DNA from: an uncultured Clostridia bacterium
GTDB lineage: Bacteria; Bacillota; Clostridia; Oscillospirales; Ruminococcaceae
Reading direction: 5' to 3'
Assembly (NCBI GenBank): GCA_947623585.1
Contig: CANQHA010000004.1
Location: forward strand, 1-64,000
Length of the DNA stretch: 64,000 nt
Shown: in pieces, positions 1 to 6,932 of the stretch
Numbering within the stretch: position 1 is the stretch's first letter
Layout: each line of letters starts with the position of its first letter
Notes under the pieces: model-generated
What the model was told of the DNA's origin: nothing
The model's input: only the letters and a program-made list of their open reading frames with translations
The model's database searches: none
Program-made: the position numbers and the translations under genes

Positions 1-97
1 CCTTTGCCCGATTTTAGATGTCCATTGTTGAAAATTTCTTATCATCGCACTATTGACATCACACCATTAGACTTTCCGAATCCTTTGAGCCGGCGGC

Positions 98-298
98 TCA
101 GACCGGCGCGTTTCCCATCAGCAGATCGCAAAGCGTTTCGGCGTCGCCGGTAAAGTGCTTGCAGGCCGCGCAATCATGCGGCATAAACTGCGCAATCGGC
201 GAATCGGGGTTTTTCAGCTCGAATTGCGGGCAGTTATAGGTATATTTGCCCCGCCCGCCGGTCGCCATCTCCAAATCCTTTTCGTTTATCTCTTTCAT
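98..298 (-). CDS. Short double-glycine precursor peptide, Cys-rich core (RiPP candidate)
   Basis: A 66-residue peptide. The start at 298 is chosen because AAAGGAG lies just upstream and the leader matches its neighbours. Residues 1-15 (MKEINEKDLEMATGG) form a double-glycine leader of the kind cleaved by C39-type peptidases. The core has four Cys in the order C-x2-F, C-x2-C-x2-F, C. The same pattern recurs in the next three genes and in the tail of the radical SAM protein at 1086-2705, so this is very likely one of that enzyme's substrates. It is the last visible gene of the leftward operon. The mature product and modification are unknown. Confidence 0.8.
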   Translation of the reverse strand: MKEINEKDLEMATGGRGKYTYNCPQFELKNPDSPIAQFMPHDCAACKHFTGDAETLCDLLMGNAPV

Positions 299-309
299 GG
301 TATGCTCCT

Positions 310-579
310 TTACATTCCCAGCTTGCAGACATAGATGCCCGTGCCGTCTATCCAATATGCGTTGTCGCAGAATTGGCACTGATTACTGAATTCCGGGCAC
401 TTTGCGCTAAACCAAGAAGGCATGGACTTCTTCGCTTCTTCATAGGTCGCTATGGCCTGCTCCTCAAGCACGTTTTTATAGCTTGCGCAGCAGTCGAACG
501 CGCCGTGCACGGTTTGCCCCTCGGGTATGTCATATCCGCCCGAAGCCTGCTCTAATTCCTTGTCGTCTATCTCTTTCAT
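310..579 (-). CDS. Short double-glycine precursor peptide, six-Cys core
   Basis: An 89-residue peptide starting MKEIDDKELEQASGG, the same leader type as its neighbours. The start at 579 is preceded by AGGGGGCGG. The core is longer than in the siblings and has six Cys: an adjacent CC pair, then C-x2-F, C-x2-C followed by an aromatic pair, and a last Cys near the end. It sits 13 bases before the gene at 593 in the leftward operon (transcribed after it) and 11 bases from the one at 98. It is inferred to be a thioether or disulfide-bearing peptide precursor. No specific named family was recognised. Confidence 0.8.
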   Translation of the reverse strand: MKEIDDKELEQASGGYDIPEGQTVHGAFDCCASYKNVLEEQAIATYEEAKKSMPSWFSAKCPEFSNQCQFCDNAYWIDGTGIYVCKLGM

Positions 580-592
580 ATCGCCGCCCCCT

Positions 593-841
593 TTATTTAA
601 TATTCAGCTCGCACGAGCCGGTCTCGTCGTTGATTTTTTTGTAATGAATACAGTTCGAGCATTTCAGAAGCACCGGCGGCAGATATTTGAGCGATTCGGA
701 ATTCGGCTCATATTTACTGCATTTGTTGCCGGTTATCCCGATATCCTCGCCGCCGTTTGACGCCGCGCCGTCTAATTTTTTATCAAAAATCTGCGCTCCG
801 CCCGCCGCCTTTTCCAAGTCCTTTTCATTGATTTCTTTCAT
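593..841 (-). CDS. Short double-glycine precursor peptide, four-Cys core
   Basis: An 82-residue peptide. The start at 841 is set by the GAGGAGG upstream; the longer open frame above it lacks such a site. The leader is MKEINEKDLEKAAGG. The core ends with C-x2-Y-E-P, then C-S-N-C-I-H-Y and a final C-x-L, nearly the same as in the tail of the radical SAM protein (C-D-K-Y-E-P and C-N-C-I-H-Y). This makes common maturation likely. A Gly/Asp-rich spacer of about 25 residues separates the leader from the first core Cys. Confidence 0.82.
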   Translation of the reverse strand: MKEINEKDLEKAAGGAQIFDKKLDGAASNGGEDIGITGNKCSKYEPNSESLKYLPPVLLKCSNCIHYKKINDETGSCELNIK

Positions 842-866
842 GATCATTACCTCCTCGCAATCATTG

Positions 867-1067
867 TTACTTTGTACACATACCGCCGATTTGAATGCTA
901 TCGGGGCTGCCGACAACCACAAAAAACTTGCAGTTTTTGCAGACCGCTTCGCCATCGTCTATCATCATGGCATACTAGGACTTCTGAAATTCGCCGCAGG
1001 TTCCGTTTGCATAAACAACTTTGCCGCCCGAGACGTCTTTAAGCGCGTTTTCGTTAATTTCTTTCAT
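867..1067 (-). pseudogene. Amber-interrupted short precursor peptide
   Basis: AAGGAGG precedes ATG at 1067, and the frame reads MKEINENALKDVSGG followed by the core. It meets TAG at 975-977 after 30 residues. Past the stop, the same frame stays open for 35 residues to TAA at 867-869 and contains C-K-N-C-K-F-F and a last Cys, exactly the family's core motifs. The gene is therefore a family member with one nonsense codon between its first and second core Cys. TAG is an ordinary stop elsewhere in the window (30290-30292, 42905-42907, 59124-59126), so recoding is unlikely. A 30-residue truncated peptide, readthrough or a sequencing error remain possible. Confidence 0.75.
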
Positions 1068-1085
1068 GACTGTCCTCCTTGAATT

Positions 1086-1277
1086 TTACTGCAAACCGCA
1101 TTTTCCGGTGCTGTTGATGTAATGTATGCAGTTGCAGCAGTTTTGCATATTCTTCGACAACATACCTGCCACCAAATCTTTCGGCTCATATTTATCGCAT
1201 TTTTGATCGGGATTCTTTACGAACCCGCCGGTCGCCTGCTCCAAATCTTTTTCGCTGATCTCATTTTTCTCGTTCAT
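1086..1277 (-). other. Possible internal translation start releasing the fused precursor
   Basis: Inside the radical SAM gene and in the same frame, AAAAGGAG lies nine bases before ATG at 1277. Translation from it would give a free 63-residue precursor that begins MNEKNEISEKDLEQATGG and ends with the Cys-rich core. The gene could thus make both the fused enzyme and a free peptide. This is an inference from the sequence only. Confidence 0.4.
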
Positions 1278-2705
1278 TTCTTGCATCTCCTTTTCAAATT
1301 CTTCAATCGGCGTCACGCAGATAAATTTTCTGCCGCATTCTTTTCCGGCCTCGTCGAAAGCCCTCCGCACCCTTTGATAGTAGCCCTTTTTAAAGAACAC
1401 GCACTTTGAAAGGTCGGGCCCCTTATATTCTCCGAGCAGCCCCGCGATGGCTCTGCACCCGCCGAGGCAGTATTTGCTGTATTTGCAGACCGAGCATATC
1501 GGGTTTTCGAGAACCTTCGACACCGGCAAAACGATGCTTTTAAGGTAGTCGCCGTCCTGCAAAAGGGGCTGAACGCCGTTTTTGATGTTTCCGAGGTCGA
1601 TTCCGTGCTTTGCGAAATAGCCCGACATTTGGTTGCAGGGCGAAACCTGCCCCTCTGACGATATCGCCATCGAGCCCCTTGCGCCAACGCAGGTCGGGCG
1701 TCTGAGGTCTCTTTCGGGATCGGACGAATGATCCACCGGCGCAAGGCGATAAGCCTGACTGTCAGAGTAAAAGTCTGCGAACTGCCAGACTATAAGATCG
1801 GCCTCGAGCCCGGTTTTTGCGAATTTCGTCAAAAGGTCCAATCCGACCTCGTAATATTCGTCGATGTCAAGGCAGGCGTCGGGGGCGTTTTCCTCCCACC
1901 TCGGCGCCTCCGAGGTCCTTATCACGCGTATCCATTTCACGCCTCTTTCGGCGATCATCTTAACGGTGTCAAAAAGCGTGTCAAGGTTGTGCTTGTGTAT
2001 GCATATCTGCACGCCGACCCTGACTCCCTCGGCCACGCAAAGGTCAACGGCTTCAAGGGTTTTTTGCTCCGCCCCCTCAACGCCTCTCATCCAATCGTGG
2101 TGCGAGATGCCGTCGAAAGATATCTTGAAAAGCGGGTTAAAGCCGAGCGACTTTATCTCGCGAAGTATTTCTCGGGTAATAAACGCGCCGTTGGTCAGAA
2201 TGACGTCTATATCCATTCCGCGGCGGTGGATCTCTCTAACAAGGTCCATAAAGTGCGGGTGAAGCATCGGCTCGCCGCCGGTGAGTTCAATGGTCTGTAT
2301 CCCGCACTTGTCAAATTCGTCGAGCGCCGCAAGCATTTCCTCCCACGAAAATTCTTTCATCAGCTTTTCGTTGTCTTTGGCCATAAAGCAGTGCTTGCAG
2401 TTATAGTTGCACTTTCCGGTTATCGACCAGTTCACGCCCGGCATATATCTGTTGTCGCAAAAGCGGGCCTTTTGCCAATCGTTAAGGCTTTCGCCCTCTT
2501 TTGCGGGGCGAATCAGCCCCATGCCGTCAAGGCGCTTGATATCCTTCTGCTCCGGGTCTTGCTCGGTCTTTCCGTCGCAGGAAAGGAGCAGAAGGAAATC
2601 CTCGGCCGAAAGTTTCTGCGCCCGTCTTATTCCCTTTATGTAATATGCAAACGGCACAAGCCGCCAGCTTCTTAAAGCTATGTTATCATTAAGTATATAT
2701 TTCAT
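1086..2705 (-). CDS. Radical SAM/SPASM peptide maturase fused to a C-terminal precursor peptide
   Basis: A 539-residue enzyme. The start at 2705 is chosen for its AGGAG site. Residues 1-90 form a small N-terminal domain, possibly leader-binding. The radical SAM motif C-x3-C-x2-C is at residues 99, 103 and 106, followed by a GGEP motif. SPASM cysteines (C-x2-C-x5-C-x3-C near residue 420) would hold auxiliary Fe-S clusters, as in sactipeptide and ranthipeptide maturases that make Cys thioether links. Residues 477-539 are a complete precursor: leader ISEKDLEQATGG plus a core with C-D-K-Y-E-P and C-N-C-I-H-Y. An ATG at 1277 with GGAG nine bases upstream could also produce this 63-residue tail alone. 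The enzyme probably modifies the neighbouring peptides and perhaps its own tail. Confidence 0.88.
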   Translation of the reverse strand: MKYILNDNIALRSWRLVPFAYYIKGIRRAQKLSAEDFLLLLSCDGKTEQDPEQKDIKRLDGMGLIRPAKEGESLNDWQKARFCDNRYMPGVNWSITGKCNYNCKHCFMAKDNEKLMKEFSWEEMLAALDEFDKCGIQTIELTGGEPMLHPHFMDLVREIHRRGMDIDVILTNGAFITREILREIKSLGFNPLFKISFDGISHHDWMRGVEGAEQKTLEAVDLCVAEGVRVGVQICIHKHNLDTLFDTVKMIAERGVKWIRVIRTSEAPRWEENAPDACLDIDEYYEVGLDLLTKFAKTGLEADLIVWQFADFYSDSQAYRLAPVDHSSDPERDLRRPTCVGARGSMAISSEGQVSPCNQMSGYFAKHGIDLGNIKNGVQPLLQDGDYLKSIVLPVSKVLENPICSVCKYSKYCLGGCRAIAGLLGEYKGPDLSKCVFFKKGYYQRVRRAFDEAGKECGRKFICVTPIEEFEKEMQEMNEKNEISEKDLEQATGGFVKNPDQKCDKYEPKDLVAGMLSKNMQNCCNCIHYINSTGKCGLQ

Positions 2706-2776
2706 ATCGTCTCCTGCTTTCGGAATTAAATTTCTAAAACCTGTCTCAAAGCCGCCCGCGTTCCGCGAGGGCTTTT

Positions 2777-3118
2777 TTAATATTCGTAATAAACTATTTC
2801 CTTTGTGTAATGGCAGTTGTCGCACTCAAGCGTGGTCGTTCTCGTTCCGTTGAACGAGTCGCGCACCATAAAGCTGCTCTGCGACAGCGTTCCCACGCCG
2901 CACTGCGGGCAGGTGTTGTCATAGCTCGCGTCTGCGCAGCCTCCCGCCGAAACGTCGAGCTCCTCGTCGGAAAGCTCGCCCGAGGTGTGAAATCTCTTAT
3001 AGATCTTCTCGGCCTCTTCAAGCGTCATGTCCTTGACTCCGCACTGAGCGGCGGAGTCAAGGATATCCTCGGCTGATTTGGCGGTTCTTGCTTTTGCGAT
3101 GATTTCTTCGTTAGTCAT
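2777..3118 (-). CDS. Nif11-like leader protein with zinc-ribbon-like core
   Basis: A 113-residue protein. Residues 1-60 are a half-Nif11-like leader (AKSAEDIL ... GELSDEELDVSAGG) ending in a double glycine. The core carries C-P-Q-C-G and C-D-N-C pairs about 30 residues apart, with an aromatic C-terminus. Two CxxC knuckles at this spacing resemble a zinc ribbon rather than the C-x2-C-aromatic core of the short peptides. It lies between the promoter-proximal gene (3143-3478) and the radical SAM gene on one leftward transcript. The ribosome site (GGGGG, about 11 bases away) is weak. The substrate role is inferred from the leader. Confidence 0.78.
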   Translation of the reverse strand: MTNEEIIAKARTAKSAEDILDSAAQCGVKDMTLEEAEKIYKRFHTSGELSDEELDVSAGGCADASYDNTCPQCGVGTLSQSSFMVRDSFNGTRTTTLECDNCHYTKEIVYYEY

Positions 3119-3142
3119 AGCAGTTAACCCCCAAAAATTCGG

Positions 3143-3478
3143 TCAGACCACATCGGAAAGCGGAATTACGATCGTGTTCTGGCAGCTTAAGCACTTGACG
3201 GTGGTGGTGGCTCCGTCGGGGTTGATCCTCGCGACGACCTCAAAGTTTCCCGTCTGCTGGCAGTTCGGGCAGACCATTTCATTAAAGACGAAGCAGCCTC
3301 CCGCCGAAACGTCGAGCTCCTCGTCCGAAAGCTCGTGAGACGACGAATGAAGTCTGTCATAAAGTTTGCCGGCTGTCTCCTCGGTCATGCCGCTCATTCC
3401 CTCGCTTTTTGCAAGCTGCAAAAGCTCTTCGGGCGAACGTGCGTTTTTTGCTTTGCGGATGATGTCTTCGTTTTTCAT
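3143..3478 (-). CDS. Nif11-like leader protein with zinc-ribbon-like core
   Basis: A 111-residue protein and the first gene of the leftward RiPP operon. AAGGAGG is well spaced before ATG at 3478; the longer open frame upstream has no such site. The leader (ARSPEELLQLAKSEGM, ELSDEELDVSAGG) is the same kind as in the rightward array. The core has C-P-N-C-Q and C-L-S-C-Q, two CxxC pairs about 30 residues apart, and is otherwise beta-strand-like and rich in V/I/T. It may be a metal-binding peptide, or a precursor whose Cys are modified by the downstream radical SAM enzyme. Confidence 0.78.
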   Translation of the reverse strand: MKNEDIIRKAKNARSPEELLQLAKSEGMSGMTEETAGKLYDRLHSSSHELSDEELDVSAGGCFVFNEMVCPNCQQTGNFEVVARINPDGATTTVKCLSCQNTIVIPLSDVV

Positions 3479-3511
3479 AATAATTTCCTCCTTGAGAAAT
3501 TTTGTGATTCC

Positions 3512-3540
3512 ATTATACCACATAAAAACAGGACGTGCCG
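3512..3540 (-). promoter_or_regulatory. Extended -10 promoter for the leftward RiPP operon
   Basis: On the minus strand the sequence reads TGGTATAAT, an extended -10, about 35 bases before the start at 3478. There is no good -35 box. It drives the two Nif11-like genes, the radical SAM gene and the short precursors. Confidence 0.6.
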
Positions 3541-3693
3541 TGTTGTCTGCGCTGCAAAAATGTTTTCTGCGACAATTTGAGGCGCCAAAAATCAAAAAAA
3601 CAGCCGAGGCGGTCGGCAAAAAAATCCCTGCCCTGCCCGGCCCATTCAACCCGAAAACCCGCCGCAGACGACATGAAAGCAGCGCAGATGACA

Positions 3694-3722
3694 ATGCGCG
3701 GGGCAAAAATCCATGTTATAAT
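3694..3722 (+). promoter_or_regulatory. Extended -10 promoter for the tandem precursor array
   Basis: TGTTATAAT at 3714-3722 is a full TATAAT with the extended TGn element, about 60 bases before the first array gene at 3784. There is no recognisable -35 hexamer 17 bases upstream. It probably transcribes the whole eight-gene array. Confidence 0.6.
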
Positions 3723-3783
3723 GAATCTATGAAAAAACGCGCCGTCGCCGAATATCGGCACCGAAGCGAACAGGAGGATAATT

Positions 3784-4239
3784 ATGAACCAAGAATTACT
3801 TAAAAAAGCAAGAGAAGCAAAAACCCCCGAGGAGCTTTTAAGGCTCGTGCAGGAAAACGGTATGCCCGAATTTTCGGAAGAAAACGCCAAAGCCTATTTT
3901 GAAACCATGCACCGCTCGGGCGAGCTTTCCGACGAGGAGCTTGAGCAGGCGGCGGGCGGCTGCAAAAAGGGCGGGAGAACGGTCGTCACGGTCTTAAACA
4001 GCTGTAATCACTGGCGCTGCGACGCCTGCAACTTCGATTTAAAACCGCAGCGTCCCTCTAAAGTCGGTCTCGATCCGAGAGCGTCTTATCTGCCGGAAGA
4101 AGCGCTGCAAGGCTGCCAAGGAAACGGGATCGCTGATTTTGACGATCCCGCATATCACAGACACCACTGCAACTGCTGCTACTACTGCTCGTATGAGGGC
4201 GGAATGTGGTACTGCAACAACGCAATACACAACAGTTAA
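3784..4239 (+). CDS. Nif11-like leader, Cys-rich precursor (array gene 1)
   Basis: A 151-residue protein with AGGAGG before the start. The leader (KTPEELLRLVQENGM ... GELSDEELEQAAGG) ends at a double glycine near residue 59. The core begins CKKGGRTVV and ends with a Cys-dense block (C-N-C-C-Y-Y-C-S-Y, then W-Y-C-N-N). About eight Cys lie in the last 90 residues. The terminal C-x2-C-x-aromatic ... C-N-N pattern is shared by all rightward genes but the last. It is inferred to be a modified peptide precursor. The function of the mature product is unknown. Confidence 0.82.
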   Translation: MNQELLKKAREAKTPEELLRLVQENGMPEFSEENAKAYFETMHRSGELSDEELEQAAGGCKKGGRTVVTVLNSCNHWRCDACNFDLKPQRPSKVGLDPRASYLPEEALQGCQGNGIADFDDPAYHRHHCNCCYYCSYEGGMWYCNNAIHNS

Positions 4240-4265
4240 ATAAAAAATTAAAGGAGGATAAAATC

Positions 4266-4697
4266 ATGAACAACGAAGAACTTATGGCAAAAGCAAGAGC
4301 AGCAAAATCTCCCGAGGAGCTTTTACGGCTTGCTCACGAGAACGGTATGCCCGAATTCACCGAGGAGAACGCAAAGGTTTACTTTGAGGCTTTGCACCAC
4401 TCGGGAGAGCTCGCCGACGAGGAAATGGACGTTTCCGCCGGAGGCTGCGCCGTTCGCTCTCACGGCCAGAAGATGGTGAGCGCGTTAAACACCTGCAGTC
4501 GTTACAGGTGCGGGCCCTGCAACGGAAACACTCACTATAACAGGCTGCCGTCATATCCCGACGAGTCCCTGCTCAGAGAATGTAACCATGACCCCAAGCA
4601 GCGTTACGGTCACTCCGAATGCTGCGGAGGCTGCTACTATTGCACCTATGAGCGCGGCGCGTGGTGGTGCAACAACGCAAATCATTATAACGAATAA
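4266..4697 (+). CDS. Nif11-like leader, Cys-rich precursor (array gene 2)
   Basis: A 143-residue protein. AAGGAGG selects ATG at 4266 over the longer frame that overlaps the previous stop. The leader ends ELADEEMDVSAGG. The core starts CAVRSHGQKMVS and ends Y-E-R-G-A-W-W-C-N-N. From about residue 20 onward it is almost identical to array gene 3, including long stretches of DNA, so the two are a recent duplication. The short A/T-rich spacers (TTTTTAAGGAGGATAAAA type) are also repeated between genes. Confidence 0.82.
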   Translation: MNNEELMAKARAAKSPEELLRLAHENGMPEFTEENAKVYFEALHHSGELADEEMDVSAGGCAVRSHGQKMVSALNTCSRYRCGPCNGNTHYNRLPSYPDESLLRECNHDPKQRYGHSECCGGCYYCTYERGAWWCNNANHYNE

Positions 4698-4718
4698 ATT
4701 TTTAAGGAGGATAAAATC

Positions 4719-5147
4719 ATGAACAACGAAATTTTAGCAAAAGCAAGAGCGGCAAAATCGCCCGAGGAGCTTTTACAGCTCGCTCACGAGAACGGCATGC
4801 CCGAATTCACCGAGGAGAACGCAAAGGTTTACTTTGAGGCTTTGCACCACTCGGGAGAGCTCTCCGACGAGGAAATGGACGTCTCCGCAGGAGGCTGCGC
4901 CGTTCGCTCACACGGTCAGAAAATGGTGAGCACATTCAACTCCTGCAATCGTTACAGGTGCGGACCCTGCAACGGAAACACTGACTATAACAGGCTGCCG
5001 TCATATCCCGACGAGTCCCTGCTCAGAGAATGTAACCATGACCCCAAGCAGCGTTACGGTCACTCCGAATGCTGCGGAGGCTGCTACTATTGCACCTATG
5101 AGCGCGGCGCGTGGTGGTGCAACAACGCAAATCATTATAACGAATAA
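4719..5147 (+). CDS. Nif11-like leader, Cys-rich precursor (array gene 3)
   Basis: A 142-residue near-copy of array gene 2, differing by one residue in length at the N-terminus and by scattered substitutions. The leader ends ELSDEEMDVSAGG and the core begins CAVRSHGQKMVSTFNSC. Its Cys positions match gene 2 exactly, including the C-G-P-C pair, the E-C-C-G-G-C-Y-Y-C block and the final W-W-C-N-N. Conserved Cys spacing with variable residues between suggests selection on a cross-linked or metal-binding scaffold. Confidence 0.82.
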   Translation: MNNEILAKARAAKSPEELLQLAHENGMPEFTEENAKVYFEALHHSGELSDEEMDVSAGGCAVRSHGQKMVSTFNSCNRYRCGPCNGNTDYNRLPSYPDESLLRECNHDPKQRYGHSECCGGCYYCTYERGAWWCNNANHYNE

Positions 5148-5168
5148 ATTTTTAAGGAGGATAAAATC

Positions 5169-5579
5169 ATGAACGAAGAAATTTTAGCAAAAGCACGAGC
5201 CGCAAAATCGCCCGAGGAGCTTTTGAAGCTGGCGCAAGACAACGGAATGAGCGAATTCAACGAGGAAAACGCAAAAGCCTATTTTGAGGTGATGCACCAT
5301 TCCGGAGAACTCTCGGACGACGAGCTTGAACAGGCGGCGGGCGGCTGCAAAAAGGGCGGGAGAACGGTCGTTACTCATCTTAATTCCTGCGATGAATTTA
5401 TATGTAAGTCCTGCGGCAGATACATGGTGGCGACCTCTGACGGAGGGTGGGCGGCCCACGGCGCTTACATATTTGGGCCTTTGGATTGCAACAAAGATCT
5501 ATTCTGTTGCAACTGCAAATACTTTATCTACGAAAGCGGGCTGTGGCTTTGCAACAACCCCAAACATAACGACAAATGA
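5169..5579 (+). CDS. Nif11-like leader, Cys-rich precursor (array gene 4)
   Basis: A 136-residue protein with AAGGAGG upstream. Its leader (LAQDNGMSEFNEENAKAYFE ... DDELEQAAGG) is nearly identical to that of array gene 7. Its core (CKKGGRTVVTHLNSCDEF, C-K-S-C-G, C-C-N-C-K-Y-F, W-L-C-N-N) instead matches array gene 5, whose leader differs. Leader and core have thus been recombined. The C-C-N-C-K-Y-F segment also resembles the C-C-N-C-I-H-Y core of the fused radical SAM tail. Confidence 0.82.
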   Translation: MNEEILAKARAAKSPEELLKLAQDNGMSEFNEENAKAYFEVMHHSGELSDDELEQAAGGCKKGGRTVVTHLNSCDEFICKSCGRYMVATSDGGWAAHGAYIFGPLDCNKDLFCCNCKYFIYESGLWLCNNPKHNDK

Positions 5580-5596
5580 TTAAGGAGGACAAAACC

Positions 5597-6004
5597 ATGA
5601 ACGAAGAACTTTTAGCAAAAGCAAGGGCGGCGGGCTCGCCCGAGGAGCTTTTGAAGATAGCTCACGAGAACGGTATGCCCGAATTCACCGAGGAAAGTGC
5701 AAAAGCCTATTTTGAGGTGATGCACCATTCCGGCGAGCTTTCGGACGAAGAGCTTGACGTTTCCGCCGGCGGCTGCAAAAAGGGCGGCAGGACGGTCGTT
5801 ACTCATCTTAATCGGTGCGATGAATTTGTATGTAAGTACTGCGGCAGAAACTATGTGAATACCAGTGACGGAGGGTGGGCGAGCCACGGATATTTCTTTT
5901 TGCCAGTGGATTGCGATAAATTGATTTTCTGCTGCAACTGCAAATTCTGTATCTACGAAGGCGGGCTGTGGCTTTGCAACAACCCCAAACATAACGACAA
6001 ATGA
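5597..6004 (+). CDS. Nif11-like leader, Cys-rich precursor (array gene 5)
   Basis: A 135-residue protein. AAGGAGG favours ATG at 5597 rather than the ATGA overlap with the previous stop. The leader ends ELSDEELDVSAGG and carries a small variation (AAGSPEELLKIAHENGM). The core is close to that of gene 4: CKKGGRTVVTHLNRCDEF, C-K-Y-C-G, then C-C-N-C-K-F-C and W-L-C-N-N. It has the same putative role as its neighbours. Confidence 0.82.
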   Translation: MNEELLAKARAAGSPEELLKIAHENGMPEFTEESAKAYFEVMHHSGELSDEELDVSAGGCKKGGRTVVTHLNRCDEFVCKYCGRNYVNTSDGGWASHGYFFLPVDCDKLIFCCNCKFCIYEGGLWLCNNPKHNDK

Positions 6005-6021
6005 TTAAGGAGGACAAAACC

Positions 6022-6459
6022 ATGAACGAAGAACTTTTAGCAAAAGCGAGGGCGGCAAAGTCGCCCGAGGAGCTTTTGAAGATAGCCCACGAGAACGGAC
6101 AGCCCGAATTCACCATGGAGAACGCCGAGGTATATTTCAACGCGATAAATCATCACGGCGAGCTTTCCGACGAGGAAATGGACGTCTCCGCAGGAGGCTG
6201 CGCCGTTCGCTCACACGGTCAGAAAATGGTGAGCACTTTCAACTCATGCAAGCATTTCAGGTGCGGACCTTGCAACGGAAACGCCGAATATGACAAGCTG
6301 TCGGTATATCTCGACGAGTCCCTGCTCAGAAAATGCAACCAGAAACTTTACGACCCCAAGCAGCGTTACGGTCACTCCGAATGTTGCGGATGCTGCTACT
6401 ATTGCAGCTATGAGCGCGGCGCGTGGTGGTGCAACAACGGCCCTCATTACAGTGAATAA
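6022..6459 (+). CDS. Nif11-like leader, Cys-rich precursor (array gene 6)
   Basis: A 145-residue protein with AAGGAGG before ATG at 6022. The leader is the most diverged of genes 2-7 (AHENGQPEFTMENAEVYFNA) but ends ELSDEEMDVSAGG. The core belongs to the gene 2/3 group (CAVRSHGQKMVSTFNSC ... SECCGCCYYC ... W-W-C-N-N) with a three-residue insertion before the last Cys block. Separation from genes 2 and 3 by genes 4 and 5 indicates shuffling within the array. Confidence 0.82.
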   Translation: MNEELLAKARAAKSPEELLKIAHENGQPEFTMENAEVYFNAINHHGELSDEEMDVSAGGCAVRSHGQKMVSTFNSCKHFRCGPCNGNAEYDKLSVYLDESLLRKCNQKLYDPKQRYGHSECCGCCYYCSYERGAWWCNNGPHYSE

Positions 6460-6479
6460 TTTTTAAGGAGGATAAAACC

Positions 6480-6905
6480 ATGAACGAAGAACTTTTGGCA
6501 AAAGCGAGGGCGGCGAAATCGCCCGAGGAGCTTTTGAAGCTGGCGCAAGACAACGGAATGAGCGAATTCAACGAGGAAAACGCAAAAGCCTATTTTGAGG
6601 TGATGCACCATTCCGGAGAACTCTCGGACGACGAGCTTGAACAGGCGGCGGGCGGCTGCAAAAGGGGCGGCAGAAGAATAGTCTCGCTCGGAAACATCTG
6701 CCCCGGAAATTTCTGGCAGTGCAAAAAATGTCTTCTGCCCTCAAGCAACTGCCTGTGCAAAGAATGGTCGAGACACCCCGACAGCTTTGAACGCTCCGTC
6801 GGAGTGACGATGAACGCGACAATGGATTCCTGCTCGACCTGCGGCTGGTGCTCTTATGAAAAAGGCACATGGTACTGCAACAACGACAACGCCAACAAAG
6901 TCTGA
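6480..6905 (+). CDS. Nif11-like leader, Cys-rich precursor (array gene 7)
   Basis: A 141-residue protein whose leader is nearly identical to that of gene 4. The core is a third type: CKRGGRRIVSLGNICPGNFW, C-K-K-C, a run of closely spaced Cys, then C-S-T-C-G-W-C-S-Y and W-Y-C-N-N. The final block keeps the array consensus C-x2-C-x-Y-E-x-G-x-W-x-C-N-N. It is the last of the closely related copies. Confidence 0.82.
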   Translation: MNEELLAKARAAKSPEELLKLAQDNGMSEFNEENAKAYFEVMHHSGELSDDELEQAAGGCKRGGRRIVSLGNICPGNFWQCKKCLLPSSNCLCKEWSRHPDSFERSVGVTMNATMDSCSTCGWCSYEKGTWYCNNDNANKV

Positions 6906-6932
6906 GCTTAAAATCTGAAAGGAGAAATAATT

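Larger units (their letters stand above)
3479..3783. other. Divergent intergenic control region of the RiPP locus
   Basis: About 305 bases separate the two divergent precursor operons. I see one extended -10 promoter facing each way (near 3512 and 3717). The roughly 150 bases between them show no gene I can support and no clear operator palindrome. Confidence 0.5.

Noticed and set aside
975-977. Pyrrolysine or other recoding at the in-frame TAG
   Set aside because: TAG ends GH31 (30290), degV (42905) and the FeoB-associated gene (59124) in a normal way, and no pyl genes are seen. A nonsense mutation is simpler.
1728-2675. 315-residue plus-strand open frame
   Set aside because: It lies wholly opposite the radical SAM gene, lacks a ribosome site and family motifs, and is explained by the codon use of the real gene.
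2750-2778. Plus-strand terminator in front of the radical SAM gene
   Set aside because: A GC stem followed by TTTTTT exists, but no plus-strand gene precedes it, and on the minus strand the T-run is poor, so a function is unproven.
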